Part shown: positions 1 through 6,136 of the stretch, piece after piece | Layout: each line of letters begins with the position of its first letter | Position numbering within the stretch: position 1 is the first letter of the stretch | Assembly: GCA_903928835.1 (NCBI GenBank) | Contig: CAIYSK010000332.1 | Coordinates: 1 to 6,402 of the forward strand | Direction: 5' to 3' | Length of the DNA: 6,402 bases | DNA from: an uncultured cyanobacterium | Lineage (GTDB): Bacteria; Cyanobacteriota; Cyanobacteriia; PCC-6307; Cyanobiaceae | Translations under genes and position numbers: made by a program | Notes under the pieces: generated by a model | What the model saw: the letters and a program-made list of their open reading frames with translations, nothing else | The model's database searches: none | Told to the model about the DNA's origin: nothing

Positions 1-794
1 ACCGGCTGGAGCAACACCTGGGCCAAAGGATCGATCGCCACAGCTGTGATCACCCCAGCCCCCCGTGCCGCAGCCAGAAGCAATGAGGGATCCCACAAAC
101 CACCCCCCGCTCCAGGCAGCTGCAACAACAGCCCAAACACGTCCCCAGCCAGGGTTGTGGCCGCAGTCCCGGAAGCCGCCAACTCCTGGGCATCGATCAA
201 GTCCAGGGCAATCCCCAGGGGCTCGGCGCGGGTCTGGAGCACCGCCAGGGTTTGGGGAAAAACAGCTCGATCCACCAAAAAACGATGGGCCTGGGGCCGC
301 TTACACACCGACCGGGCCAAGGCCATGGCCTCAGCGGCGGCGGTGGCCTCATCGAGCAGGGATGCATTGGCAATCGGCAGGCCAGTCAGCTCGCAGACCA
401 GGGTTTGAAAATTGAGGAGAGCCTCCAGCCGGCCCTGGGCAATTTCCGCTTGATAGGGGGTGTAGGCCGTGTACCAGGCTGGGTTCTCGAACACATGGCG
501 CTGGATCACCGCCGGGGTTGCCGTGCCGTAATAGCCCTGGCCTATCAGGCTGCGCACCACCTCGTTTTGGGCCGCAATCTGGGCTAATTCGGCCAGGGCC
601 TGGGCTTCCCCGCAGGGCTCGGGCAAGCCAGCGAGCGCCTCCCCAGGGGAAAGCAAGATCTCAGCCGGCACAATTTGGCTGGCCAAATCCTCCAAGCTGG
701 AAGCACCCACCTCGGCCAGCATCTGCAGCTGGTCATCAGCTGAGGGCCCTATGTGACGGCTTTCAAAGGTTGCGTGTGCGGGAGCTTCTTGCAT
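1..794 (-). CDS. gcvP: Glycine dehydrogenase (glycine cleavage system P protein), N-terminal part, runs off the left edge
   Basis: GcvP is the PLP-dependent decarboxylase of the glycine cleavage system. It releases CO2 from glycine and passes the aminomethyl group to the lipoyl arm of GcvH, in the cytoplasm. Only the first 264 residues are present (the family is about 950-1000 residues), so the C-terminal half with the PLP lysine lies outside the window. Visible hallmarks are the N-terminal FESRHIGPS (residues 10-18), GQGYYGT (85-91), [15 protein letters not shown] (104-118), [11 protein letters not shown] (121-131) and the [13 protein letters not shown] stretch (145-157). The reading frame is unbroken. 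The ATG at 794-792 shares one base with the gcvH stop (TGATG), and AAGGAG at 804-799 lies just upstream, so both the start and translational coupling to gcvH are well supported. Read from the complement of the given strand. Confidence 0.96.
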   Translation of the reverse strand, partial: MQEAPAHATFESRHIGPSADDQLQMLAEVGASSLEDLASQIVPAEILLSPGEALAGLPEPCGEAQALAELAQIAAQNEVVRSLIGQGYYGTATPAVIQRHVFENPAWYTAYTPYQAEIAQGRLEALLNFQTLVCELTGLPIANASLLDEATAAAEAMALARSVCKRPQAHRFLVDRAVFPQTLAVLQTRAEPLGIALDLIDAQELAASGTAATTLAGDVFGLLLQLPGAGGGLWDPSLLLAAARGAGVITAVAIDPLAQVLLQP

Positions 795-1183
795 CAAGCT
801 CCTTCCACCTTGGCGCCGTAGCGCTCCGCATCCATCAGGCCGTCCAGCTCGGCTGGATCCCTGGGTTGAATCAACAACAACCAACCTTCCCCATAGGGAT
901 CGTTTTGCAGTTCTTCAGGACTCGCCAACACCGCCTCATTCCTGGCCTCCACAACCCCTGTGATCGGCGACAGCAGGTCTTCCACAGCTTTCACCGATTC
1001 CACACTGCCAAAGCTTTGGCCAGCAGTGAGCTGGGATCCAACCTCGGGCAACTCCACAAAAACGATGTCGCCGAGCTGATCAATGGCAAAGGCACTCAGC
1101 CCCAACCGCATCCGGCCCCCCTCAGGCCGCACGTATTCATGGCTATCGGCGTAGCGGCAGTCGCTCGGAAAATTGGACGCCAT
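794..1183 (-). CDS. gcvH: Glycine cleavage system H protein (lipoyl carrier)
   Basis: GcvH is the small lipoylated shuttle that carries the aminomethyl intermediate from GcvP to GcvT and is then reoxidised by the L protein. The 129 residues match the usual length of about 125-130. The lipoylation site is Lys65 in the motif ESVKAVEDL (62-70). It is preceded by the family's [12 protein letters not shown] (38-49) and followed by [14 protein letters not shown] (72-85), then the C-terminal GWLLLIQP region. The start [18 protein letters not shown] is typical of cyanobacterial H proteins. No clear Shine-Dalgarno sequence precedes the ATG, as is common in cyanobacteria. The gene starts 20 bases after the stop of the upstream PLP-enzyme gene and overlaps gcvP by one base, so all three probably share a transcript. 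gcvT is not in the window. Confidence 0.97.
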   Translation of the reverse strand: MASNFPSDCRYADSHEYVRPEGGRMRLGLSAFAIDQLGDIVFVELPEVGSQLTAGQSFGSVESVKAVEDLLSPITGVVEARNEAVLASPEELQNDPYGEGWLLLIQPRDPAELDGLMDAERYGAKVEGA

Positions 1184-1203
1184 CGGCCAGCCACTGGGTG
1201 GTA

Positions 1204-2463
1204 TCAGTTTGCCTGAAGTGCACCCATTTCGGCCAAGGCCACCAGCGCCCGCTCCAAGGCCAGCTCCCCATGGGCGTGGTGGGTGCCGCCCTGGGCATAG
1301 AGCACATAGGGCTCCCGCAAGGGGGCATCGGCCGAAAATTCACTGGTGCTGCCATCGATGAAGGTGCCCCCCGCCATCACCAATTCACTGGCATAGCCAG
1401 GCATTGGTGCCGGCACAGGATCGAGATAGGCCCCCACGGGAGATGCGGCTTGAAACGCCCGGCACACGGCCTTCAAGGGCTCGGGCGCCCCCAAGCGAAT
1501 GGCCTGGATCACATCACTACGAACCGCACCGGCCTGGGGATGCACCGCAAAACCCAAATTGGCAAACACATCTGCCAGCAACTCGGCGCTGATCAAGGCT
1601 TCAGCCACCATCTGGGGCGCCAAAAACAGCCCCTGGAAGAGCAACCGGTGCAGATCAAAACCCGTACCCCCCTCAGAGCCAATGCCAGGGGCCGTGAGCC
1701 GGCAGCAGGCCATCTCCACCAAATCAGCCCGACCCGCCACGTAACCGCCGGTTGGCGCAATGGTGCCGCCCAGGTTTTTGATCAGGGAGCCTGCGATCAG
1801 ATCAGCACCCACCGCCGTGGGCTCCTGGTCCTGCACCAACTCCCCATAGCAGTTGTCGACAAAACACACACACCCCGGCTGGATGGCTTTGACGAGCTCG
1901 CAGAGCTCTCCAATCTCATCCACCCCCAGGGAAGGACGCCAGCTGTAGCCACAGCTGCGCTGGATCAACACCATGCGGGTGGGCTGGGCCAGGGCCTCCT
2001 TGAGCGCAGGGCGATCCACAAGCCCATGGGCATCCAGGGGAAGCTCGGCATAGGCAACGCCAAAGTCGGCCAGCGACCCCTGGCCGCTGCCCCGAATGCC
2101 AATCACCTCTTCCAGGGTGTCGTAGGGGCGCCCGGTAATCGCCAACAACCGATCTCCGGGGCGCAGCACCCCAAACAAGGCCGAGGCAATGGCATGGGTG
2201 CCGCTCACAAATTGGAGCCGCACGGCGGCAGCCTCGGCCTGGAGCACCCGGGCAAAGACCCGATCCAAGACCTCGCGGCCTTGATCTCCGTGGCCATAGC
2301 CACTCACCGAGGCGAAGTGTTGGGTGCCCAACCGCTCCGTCGCAAAGGCGTCCAACACCCGCGATAGCCGATGGCGCACCTGGGCCGTATGGCCCGCAGC
2401 CAGGGGCTGAATCCGCTCTGTGGCAGCGGCCACCTGATCAGCCGCCCAAGCGGAAACGGTCAT
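1204..2463 (-). CDS. PLP-dependent methionine gamma-lyase / 'aluminium resistance' family protein
   Basis: This 419-residue protein matches what I know of the Met_gamma_lyase family (COG4100-type, often labelled 'cystathionine beta-lyase family protein involved in aluminum resistance'), a fold-type I PLP enzyme. Visible landmarks are SGYGHGDQGR (54-63), the cofactor-phosphate segment FVSGTHAIASALFGVL (85-100), ITGRPYDTLEEVIGIRGSG (109-127), the cofactor-ring aspartate in FVDNCYGELV (201-210), and the PLP lysine Lys229 in AGSLIKNLGGTIAPTGGYV (224-242). The C-terminal LVMAGGTFIDGSTSEFSAD (361-379) and YVLYAQGGTHHAHGE (386-400) also fit. Family knowledge suggests C-S lyase chemistry on a sulfur amino acid, but the substrate is not established, so no gene symbol is given. 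The ATG at 2463-2461 has no strong Shine-Dalgarno sequence, but it is the only ATG near the conserved N-terminus. The gene leads a likely operon with gcvH and gcvP. Confidence 0.93.
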   Translation of the reverse strand: MTVSAWAADQVAAATERIQPLAAGHTAQVRHRLSRVLDAFATERLGTQHFASVSGYGHGDQGREVLDRVFARVLQAEAAAVRLQFVSGTHAIASALFGVLRPGDRLLAITGRPYDTLEEVIGIRGSGQGSLADFGVAYAELPLDAHGLVDRPALKEALAQPTRMVLIQRSCGYSWRPSLGVDEIGELCELVKAIQPGCVCFVDNCYGELVQDQEPTAVGADLIAGSLIKNLGGTIAPTGGYVAGRADLVEMACCRLTAPGIGSEGGTGFDLHRLLFQGLFLAPQMVAEALISAELLADVFANLGFAVHPQAGAVRSDVIQAIRLGAPEPLKAVCRAFQAASPVGAYLDPVPAPMPGYASELVMAGGTFIDGSTSEFSADAPLREPYVLYAQGGTHHAHGELALERALVALAEMGALQAN

Positions 2464-2677
2464 GGCGACACAGCCCAGCTGGCCCCATGCTGCCCTTCAG
2501 AAGGGGGCGGCCCAGGGCGACCTAGATTTTGCCGTTATTGAGTGCTGGCCCAAGGCATCGACCTTGGCTAACGCGCCACCGGAGAATGCCTTGGTTTTGA
2601 GCTCCAAAAGCCCTGCGTCCGACCTACAGGCCCAACTGTTGAGGGTCGATCGGCCCAACGCAGCCCAGGAGTCCCGC
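2464..2677. promoter_or_regulatory. Divergent intergenic region between the PLP-enzyme gene and the first desaturase, with two dyads
   Basis: Given the desaturase start chosen at 2678, these 214 bases must carry the outward promoters of the minus-strand operon and of the first desaturase. I see no convincing pair of -35 and -10 boxes on either strand. Two small dyads stand out. CCAAGG (2550-2555) and CCTTGG (2562-2567) are separated by six bases. TTTTG (2595-2599) and CAAAA (2605-2609) are separated by five. A further CCTTGG lies at 2589-2594, 27 bases after the first. These could be operator half-sites, but that is inference. The region stays open in the desaturase frame, which alone is weak evidence of coding in GC-rich DNA. 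Confidence 0.4.
2667..2671 (+). promoter_or_regulatory. Ribosome binding site that decides the first desaturase start
   Basis: AGGAG lies six bases ahead of the ATG at 2678, near-ideal spacing. No comparable site precedes the earlier in-frame ATG at 2462. The surrounding octamer CAGGAGTC (2666-2673) recurs ahead of the second desaturase (4402-4409), which supports both start choices. Confidence 0.7.
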
Positions 2678-3547
2678 ATGCGGGATGCCGTCCAGGAGCA
2701 CAGAACCCCGCTTCCGCCCCGGCAGCGCAAGTTCAAATTCGGCACCACCACGTTCATGCTCGTGATGCATGTGGGCGCCGTGTTTGCCCTCTTGCCGCGC
2801 TTTTGGAGCTGGCAAGCGGTGGTGGCCCTGGCGGTTCTGTACTGGATCACGGTGTTGGGCGTCACCCTGGGGTTGCACCGTCTCGTCACCCACCGCAGCT
2901 TTGTCGCCCCCAAGTGGGTGGAGAGGATCTTGGTGCTGATGGGGGCCGTGGCCTGCCAAAGCGGACCCATCGAGTGGGTGGGGCTGCACCGCCATCACCA
3001 CAAGTTTTCAGACCAAGCCAACGATCACCACGATGCTGGGCGGGGCCTGTGGTGGGCCCATAGCGGCTGGATGCTCCATGAAATCCCTGCCCTCCAACAC
3101 GTGGACCGGCTGACCGGGGATCTCCAGAAAGATCCCCTCTATCGCTGGCTGGATCGTTGGTTCCTGCTGGTGCAGCTGCCCCTGGCCCTAGGGCTGTACT
3201 GGTACGGAGAAGCTGCTGGGGTCCATGGCGGTGGTCTGGGCCTAGTGCTCTGGGGCATCCCCTTGCGCCTGGTGATTGTGTATCACGTGACCTGGCTGGT
3301 GAATTCAGCCACCCACGCCTTTGGCTACCGCAATTTCGACTCCCCAGACCTCTCCCGCAATTGCTGGTGGGTGGGTCTCCTGGCCTTTGGGGAGGGCTGG
3401 CACAACAACCACCATGCCTTCCCCCATTCGGCTCGCCACGGCCTCCGCTGGTTCGAGTTCGACATCACCTGGCAGCACATCAAAGTGCTGCGGGCCCTGG
3501 GCTTGGCCAAAAAAATCAGGGTGGCCAGCTACAAAGCTGGGGCCTAG
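2678..3547 (+). CDS. desC: Membrane acyl-lipid fatty-acid desaturase, DesC (delta-9) type, first copy
   Basis: This 289-residue membrane di-iron desaturase is predicted to introduce a cis double bond, probably at position 9 of the acyl chains of membrane glycerolipids, using ferredoxin-derived electrons; this function follows from the DesC family. All three histidine boxes are present (numbered from the start used): HRLVTH at 67-72, HRHHH at 104-108 and HNNHH at 242-246. A further conserved histidine lies in NSATHAFG, near residue 213. Hydrophobic segments flank the boxes: about 25-65, 85-100 and a paired stretch at 160-205. I place the start at 2678 because AGGAG precedes it and the remaining N-terminus matches family length. 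The ATG at 2462 would add 72 residues resembling no desaturase segment. The stop overlaps that of the convergent helix-turn-helix gene. The second copy (4418-5467) is roughly 60% identical by eye over the core. Which DesC subgroup it belongs to cannot be settled here. Confidence 0.9.
   Translation: MRDAVQEHRTPLPPRQRKFKFGTTTFMLVMHVGAVFALLPRFWSWQAVVALAVLYWITVLGVTLGLHRLVTHRSFVAPKWVERILVLMGAVACQSGPIEWVGLHRHHHKFSDQANDHHDAGRGLWWAHSGWMLHEIPALQHVDRLTGDLQKDPLYRWLDRWFLLVQLPLALGLYWYGEAAGVHGGGLGLVLWGIPLRLVIVYHVTWLVNSATHAFGYRNFDSPDLSRNCWWVGLLAFGEGWHNNHHAFPHSARHGLRWFEFDITWQHIKVLRALGLAKKIRVASYKAGA
3395..3442 (+). repeat. 48-base near-identical segment shared with the second desaturase (5267-5314)
   Basis: This stretch, spanning the third histidine box and the following AFPHSARHG codons, matches 5267-5314 with one mismatch (T3415 against C5287), including at silent positions. 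A second patch, 3245-3316 against 5117-5188, lies at the same 1872-base offset with about eight mismatches. Flanking coding DNA is clearly more diverged. It reflects paralogy, possibly with local gene conversion. Confidence 0.7.
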
Positions 3548-4362
3548 GGACTGGGGGTGCCTGGCCCCTCAATCCTGTTGAAGGGCTTGCCCAGCTCCTG
3601 GCGTATCGCCGCAGCCAAATCGTCGCTCCCGGTAGACCCACTGGCTTGGCCTAAAAGCCGAGCCTTCTGGCGCAGGAGGTCGAGAAACTGGTCAGCTTCC
3701 AATTCGCCCTCGCCTGCCGCGCCTAGGGCCGCCAGGGTGCGCCGGAGATCTGGCAATTCACTATCCAATTCAGCGCCGGAGTAATCCGCCTGACCCGCCA
3801 TCACGTCGGCGAAACGCTCCCGCCGCTGGCGTTTCTCTGGCGGATAGGCAGCAAGGACCTGCTCCCTGCAGAGCCGCCATGGCCGACCAGCCGTGAAAAC
3901 CATGGCCAGGGCGGCGCTCAAGCAACCAGCCTCCCCATCGGCAATCCGTAAATCAAACGCAGCCGGGGGGGGACGCATGCCGACAAACACCTCCATCAGC
4001 TCACCAGGTCCGAGCACGGGAGAACCTTCGTCTTGCACTGGCTGGGCTGAGGCCTCAAGGGCTGCAATCAACTCGGGCTGACTGGCTAGCCGCCTCCGCA
4101 ACCCGTCACCCACTGAACCCGCCCGGACCTCAGCGGCCAACAACTGATTGATGCGCCCAAGGGCCAAAAACACCTCAGGTCCTGGCGCAGCGAGCTTGCC
4201 ATTGCGCAACATCGAGAGCTGGGAGTTATGCACGCGGCCCAAATCAAGGGCCTCGGCCAAAGCTGGCAAAACCCGATGGCTCCAGCCATTGCGCTCATGC
4301 CACACCCTGATCAGGTGAGCGAACGCCACCCGACCCGATGCGATTTCATCCCGATAGCCCAC
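3544..4362 (-). CDS. Conserved hypothetical protein with XRE-like helix-turn-helix N-terminus
   Basis: I do not recognise a named function for this 272-residue protein. Residues 13-72 look like a helix-turn-helix of the XRE/Cro kind, with the putative recognition helix around VHNSQLSMLRNGKLAAPG (44-61) followed by EVFLALGRINQLL (63-75). The rest is soluble and mostly helical: an acidic or proline-bearing linker (about 105-135), a middle domain (136-175), a charged stretch PPEKRQRRERFADVM (174-188) and a C-terminal helix-rich part ending in a Pro/Gly tail. No membrane segment or catalytic motif is evident. The start is GTG at 4362-4360 without a clear Shine-Dalgarno sequence; GTG codons at residues 12 and 20 are alternatives. 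The gene lies antisense between two desaturase genes, sharing the stop palindrome of one and diverging from the other. A role in controlling them is inference only. Confidence 0.8.
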   Translation of the reverse strand: MGYRDEIASGRVAFAHLIRVWHERNGWSHRVLPALAEALDLGRVHNSQLSMLRNGKLAAPGPEVFLALGRINQLLAAEVRAGSVGDGLRRRLASQPELIAALEASAQPVQDEGSPVLGPGELMEVFVGMRPPPAAFDLRIADGEAGCLSAALAMVFTAGRPWRLCREQVLAAYPPEKRQRRERFADVMAGQADYSGAELDSELPDLRRTLAALGAAGEGELEADQFLDLLRQKARLLGQASGSTGSDDLAAAIRQELGKPFNRIEGPGTPSP

Positions 4363-4386
4363 CTGATCAGCATCCGTATTGCTACC

Positions 4387-4392
4387 ATTCTA
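4387..4392 (-). promoter_or_regulatory. Possible -10 box for the helix-turn-helix gene
   Basis: On the minus strand these bases read TAGAAT, one mismatch from the TATAAT consensus. They sit 24 bases ahead of the GTG start, giving a plausible short leader. No good -35 hexamer is seen at the expected distance, so the call is tentative. Confidence 0.25.
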
Positions 4393-4402
4393 TCGATCAA
4401 TC

Positions 4403-4407
4403 AGGAG
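4403..4407 (+). promoter_or_regulatory. Ribosome binding site of the second desaturase
   Basis: AGGAG ends ten bases before the ATG at 4418. The spacing is slightly long but acceptable. It is embedded in the octamer CAGGAGTC, which also precedes the first desaturase. It favours ATG 4418 over the in-frame TTG at 4379. Confidence 0.55.
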
Positions 4408-4417
4408 TCGGTCCGCT

Positions 4418-5467
4418 ATGGCCGCTACAACCACCCTCCGCGCCAGGCCACCCTCGGAATCGCGCCCAGCCAATCCAACGAGAAAAGCCAGTGCTGCCAC
4501 CAGCCGGCCCGCCTTCATCAACGGCGGCGAACGGGGCAAGCGCCGGGCCGAGTCCCTGCATGGCAACCCAAGCGGCGGTAGCCCGCTCCATCCAGGCCGC
4601 AAAAGCATCAATTGGGCAACCCTTGGCTTCATGGCCGCCATCCATGTGCTCGCCGTGGTGGCCCTGCTGCCCCAGTTCTGGAGCTGGCAAGCCGTCGCGA
4701 CCTTCCTGGTGCTCTATTGGCTCACCGCCTGCCTCGGGGTCACCATTGGCTATCACCGGCTCCTGAGCCATCGATCCTTCCGCGTCCCCCATTGGCTGGA
4801 GCGGTTTTTCGCCACCTGTGGGGCAATCAGCTGCCAGCAAGGACCGATTGATTGGGTGGGCCTGCACCGCCATCACCACAAGTTCTCCGATACGGAAGTT
4901 GATCACCACACCAGCCTCAAGGGGCTGTGGTGGTCCCATATGGGCTGGATGTTTGAAGACATCCCCGCCATGAAGGCGGTTCCCCAGCTCACCGGCGACC
5001 TGGCCAAAGACCCCTACTACCGCTGGCTGAACAACAACTTCCTGCTGCTGCAAGTGCCCCTGGCGGCCCTGCTGTTCTGGATTGGAACGGTCACAGGAGC
5101 CGGCGGCTGGGCCCTGGTGCTCTGGGGCATCCCCCTGCGCCTGGTGCTCGTGTACCACTGCACCTGGCTGGTGAATTCAGCGACCCACTACTGGGGGGAT
5201 GCGCCCCACGACAGCGGTGATAGCTCCCGCAATAACGCCTGGGTTGCAGCGCTGACCTTCGGCGAAGGCTGGCACAACAACCACCACGCCTTCCCCCATT
5301 CGGCTCGCCACGGCTTTGGCCGTCAGATCGACCTCACTTGGATGCACATCCGCCTGATGCATGCCCTGGGTCTTGCCACCCAGGTGCGACTGCCGGCTGC
5401 AGCCAATCCCAACGGTCGCCGTCGCCAAAGCCACGGCAACGCTGGCCGACCAAAGGCCGTGGCGTAA
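4418..5467 (+). CDS. desC: Membrane acyl-lipid fatty-acid desaturase, DesC (delta-9) type, second copy
   Basis: This 349-residue paralogue of the upstream desaturase has the same predicted activity: insertion of a cis double bond into membrane-lipid acyl chains by a di-iron centre. The histidine boxes are HRLLSH (113-118), HRHHH (150-154) and HNNHH (286-290), with His257 in NSATHYWG. Membrane segments are predicted around 66-110, 128-140 and 207-255. Residues 1-62 form an unusual hydrophilic tail rich in Arg, Pro, Ser and Ala, and the C-terminus (about 330-349) is also basic. The ATG at 4418 has an AGGAG upstream. No other ATG, GTG or TTG occurs in frame before the first membrane segment, so the tail is real unless translation begins even earlier at TTG 4379. 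I recall a desC next to rplI and dnaB in related genomes, so this may be the ancestral copy. Its promoter probably lies within the 5' end of the divergent helix-turn-helix gene. Confidence 0.92.
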   Translation: MAATTTLRARPPSESRPANPTRKASAATSRPAFINGGERGKRRAESLHGNPSGGSPLHPGRKSINWATLGFMAAIHVLAVVALLPQFWSWQAVATFLVLYWLTACLGVTIGYHRLLSHRSFRVPHWLERFFATCGAISCQQGPIDWVGLHRHHHKFSDTEVDHHTSLKGLWWSHMGWMFEDIPAMKAVPQLTGDLAKDPYYRWLNNNFLLLQVPLAALLFWIGTVTGAGGWALVLWGIPLRLVLVYHCTWLVNSATHYWGDAPHDSGDSSRNNAWVAALTFGEGWHNNHHAFPHSARHGFGRQIDLTWMHIRLMHALGLATQVRLPAAANPNGRRRQSHGNAGRPKAVA

Positions 5468-5489
5468 GGTTGCAGATCGGTTGTGAAAT

Positions 5490-5523
5490 GGGTGCCCTGA
5501 ATGGGCGCCCCGCCCATCCTTTT
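5490..5523 (+). terminator. Two overlapping, mutually exclusive hairpins followed by TTTT, between desC and rplI
   Basis: Hairpin A pairs GGGTGCCC (5490-5497) with GGGCGCCC (5503-5510) over a five-base loop: eight pairs, one of them G-U. Hairpin B pairs ATGGGCG (5501-5507) with CGCCCAT (5511-5517) over a three-base loop, followed by CC and TTTT (5520-5523), like a short intrinsic terminator. The two share bases 5501-5510 and cannot form together. The simplest reading is a terminator for the second desaturase. Because B ends only 39 bases before the rplI ATG, it could instead be a leader attenuator. The T-run is short, so termination strength is uncertain. Confidence 0.5.
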
Positions 5524-5556
5524 AGATCCCTTTCGACGTCGTCCCCCCCTTTAGTC

Positions 5557-6015
5557 ATGGCGAAGCGCGTACCAGTCGTCCTCAACGAAGACGTTCTCAG
5601 CCTGGGCAAAGACGGCGACCTCGTCGATGTCGCCCCTGGCTACGCCCGTAACTTCCTGCTCCCCACAGGCAAGGCCCAAGCAGTCACAGCGTCCGTTCTG
5701 CGCCAAGTGGAAGCACGTCGCGCCAAGGAGGCCGAGCGCCAAGCTGCCCTCAAGCAAGAGGCAGAGGCCTTCCGCACCGCCCTTGACACCATTGGCCGCT
5801 TCACCGTGAAGAAGCAAACCGGTGGCGACGACGTGCTGTTCGGAACCGTGACCAACGGAGACGTGGCTGAAGCCATTGAAGCCGCCACGAAGAAAGAGGT
5901 GGATCGCCGCCACATCACCGTTCCAGAAATTCACCGCACAGGCTCTTACAAGGTTCAGGTCAAACTGCATCCAGAAGTGACCGCCGAAATCAACCTCGAA
6001 GTCACTAGCCACTAA
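5557..6015 (+). CDS. rplI: 50S ribosomal protein L9
   Basis: L9 binds 23S rRNA near the base of the L1 stalk and reaches across the ribosome surface; it affects reading-frame maintenance. The 152 residues are the expected length. The N-terminal RNA-binding domain carries the L9 signature, [17 protein letters not shown] (17-33) followed by LLPTGKA (34-40). The long connecting helix follows, rich in Ala, Glu, Lys and Arg (about 42-75), and then the C-terminal domain with [14 protein letters not shown] (92-105) and the closing [15 protein letters not shown] segment. The start [13 protein letters not shown] is canonical although no Shine-Dalgarno sequence is present; the bases before the ATG are a C-rich run and TTTAGTC. 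The frame stays open upstream to 5338, but that extension lies inside desC and is not L9-like. It lies between a desaturase and dnaB. Confidence 0.98.
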   Translation: MAKRVPVVLNEDVLSLGKDGDLVDVAPGYARNFLLPTGKAQAVTASVLRQVEARRAKEAERQAALKQEAEAFRTALDTIGRFTVKKQTGGDDVLFGTVTNGDVAEAIEAATKKEVDRRHITVPEIHRTGSYKVQVKLHPEVTAEINLEVTSH

Positions 6016-6129
6016 TTTCGCCAGCCACAAAAGCAGGACCTATTTTTAGGAAACCAATCCCCAGTGGCGTCACCCTGGCGAACCCTGCTCTAAAGGGGTT
6101 GTCCCAATCACCATGACCACCCGCAAGCC
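6016..6129. other. rplI-dnaB intergenic gap with long-range inverted arms
   Basis: The arms TTCGCCAG (6017-6024) and CTGGCGAA (6075-6082) are perfect inverted repeats 50 bases apart. Nested inside are CCTA/TAGG (6039-6050). AGCAGG (6032-6037) can also pair with CCTGCT (6084-6089), and AACCC (6081-6085) with GGGTT (6096-6100). These pairings partly compete. No T-run follows a strong stem, so I do not call an intrinsic terminator. A stop at 6091-6093 closes the dnaB frame upstream, bounding its possible start. Confidence 0.4.
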
Positions 6130-6136
6130 ATGGTGA
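6113..6136 (+). other. Seven-codon ORF overlapping the dnaB start
   Basis: ATG at 6113 opens a short frame encoding MTTRKPW that ends at TGA 6134-6136. It overlaps the first seven bases of dnaB (ATGGTGA). It has no strong ribosome binding site; the nearest purine run, AAAGGGG (6092-6098), is 14 bases away. It may be chance, or a small leader ORF feeding ribosomes to dnaB. Confidence 0.25.

Noticed and set aside
518..1216. Plus-strand open frame of 232 codons
   Set aside because: It lies opposite gcvP and gcvH, which carry unmistakable motifs on the minus strand.
1198..2367. Long plus-strand open frame (389 codons) opposite the PLP-enzyme gene
   Set aside because: It is the antisense shadow of a clearly recognisable enzyme; the translation has no family-like motifs, and long antisense frames are common in GC-rich DNA.
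2462..2677. N-terminal 72-residue extension of the first desaturase
   Set aside because: No ribosome binding site at 2462, no desaturase-like sequence, and the ATG at 2678 has a strong AGGAG.
4379..4417. TTG start for the second desaturase
   Set aside because: It adds 13 residues without a ribosome binding site; the ATG at 4418 has AGGAG upstream.
4397..5158. Minus-strand open frame of 253 codons
   Set aside because: It lies opposite the second desaturase and has low-complexity composition typical of a shadow frame.
5338..5556. Upstream extension of rplI to give 225 residues
   Set aside because: It overlaps the desaturase in another frame, and L9 begins canonically at MAKR at 5557.
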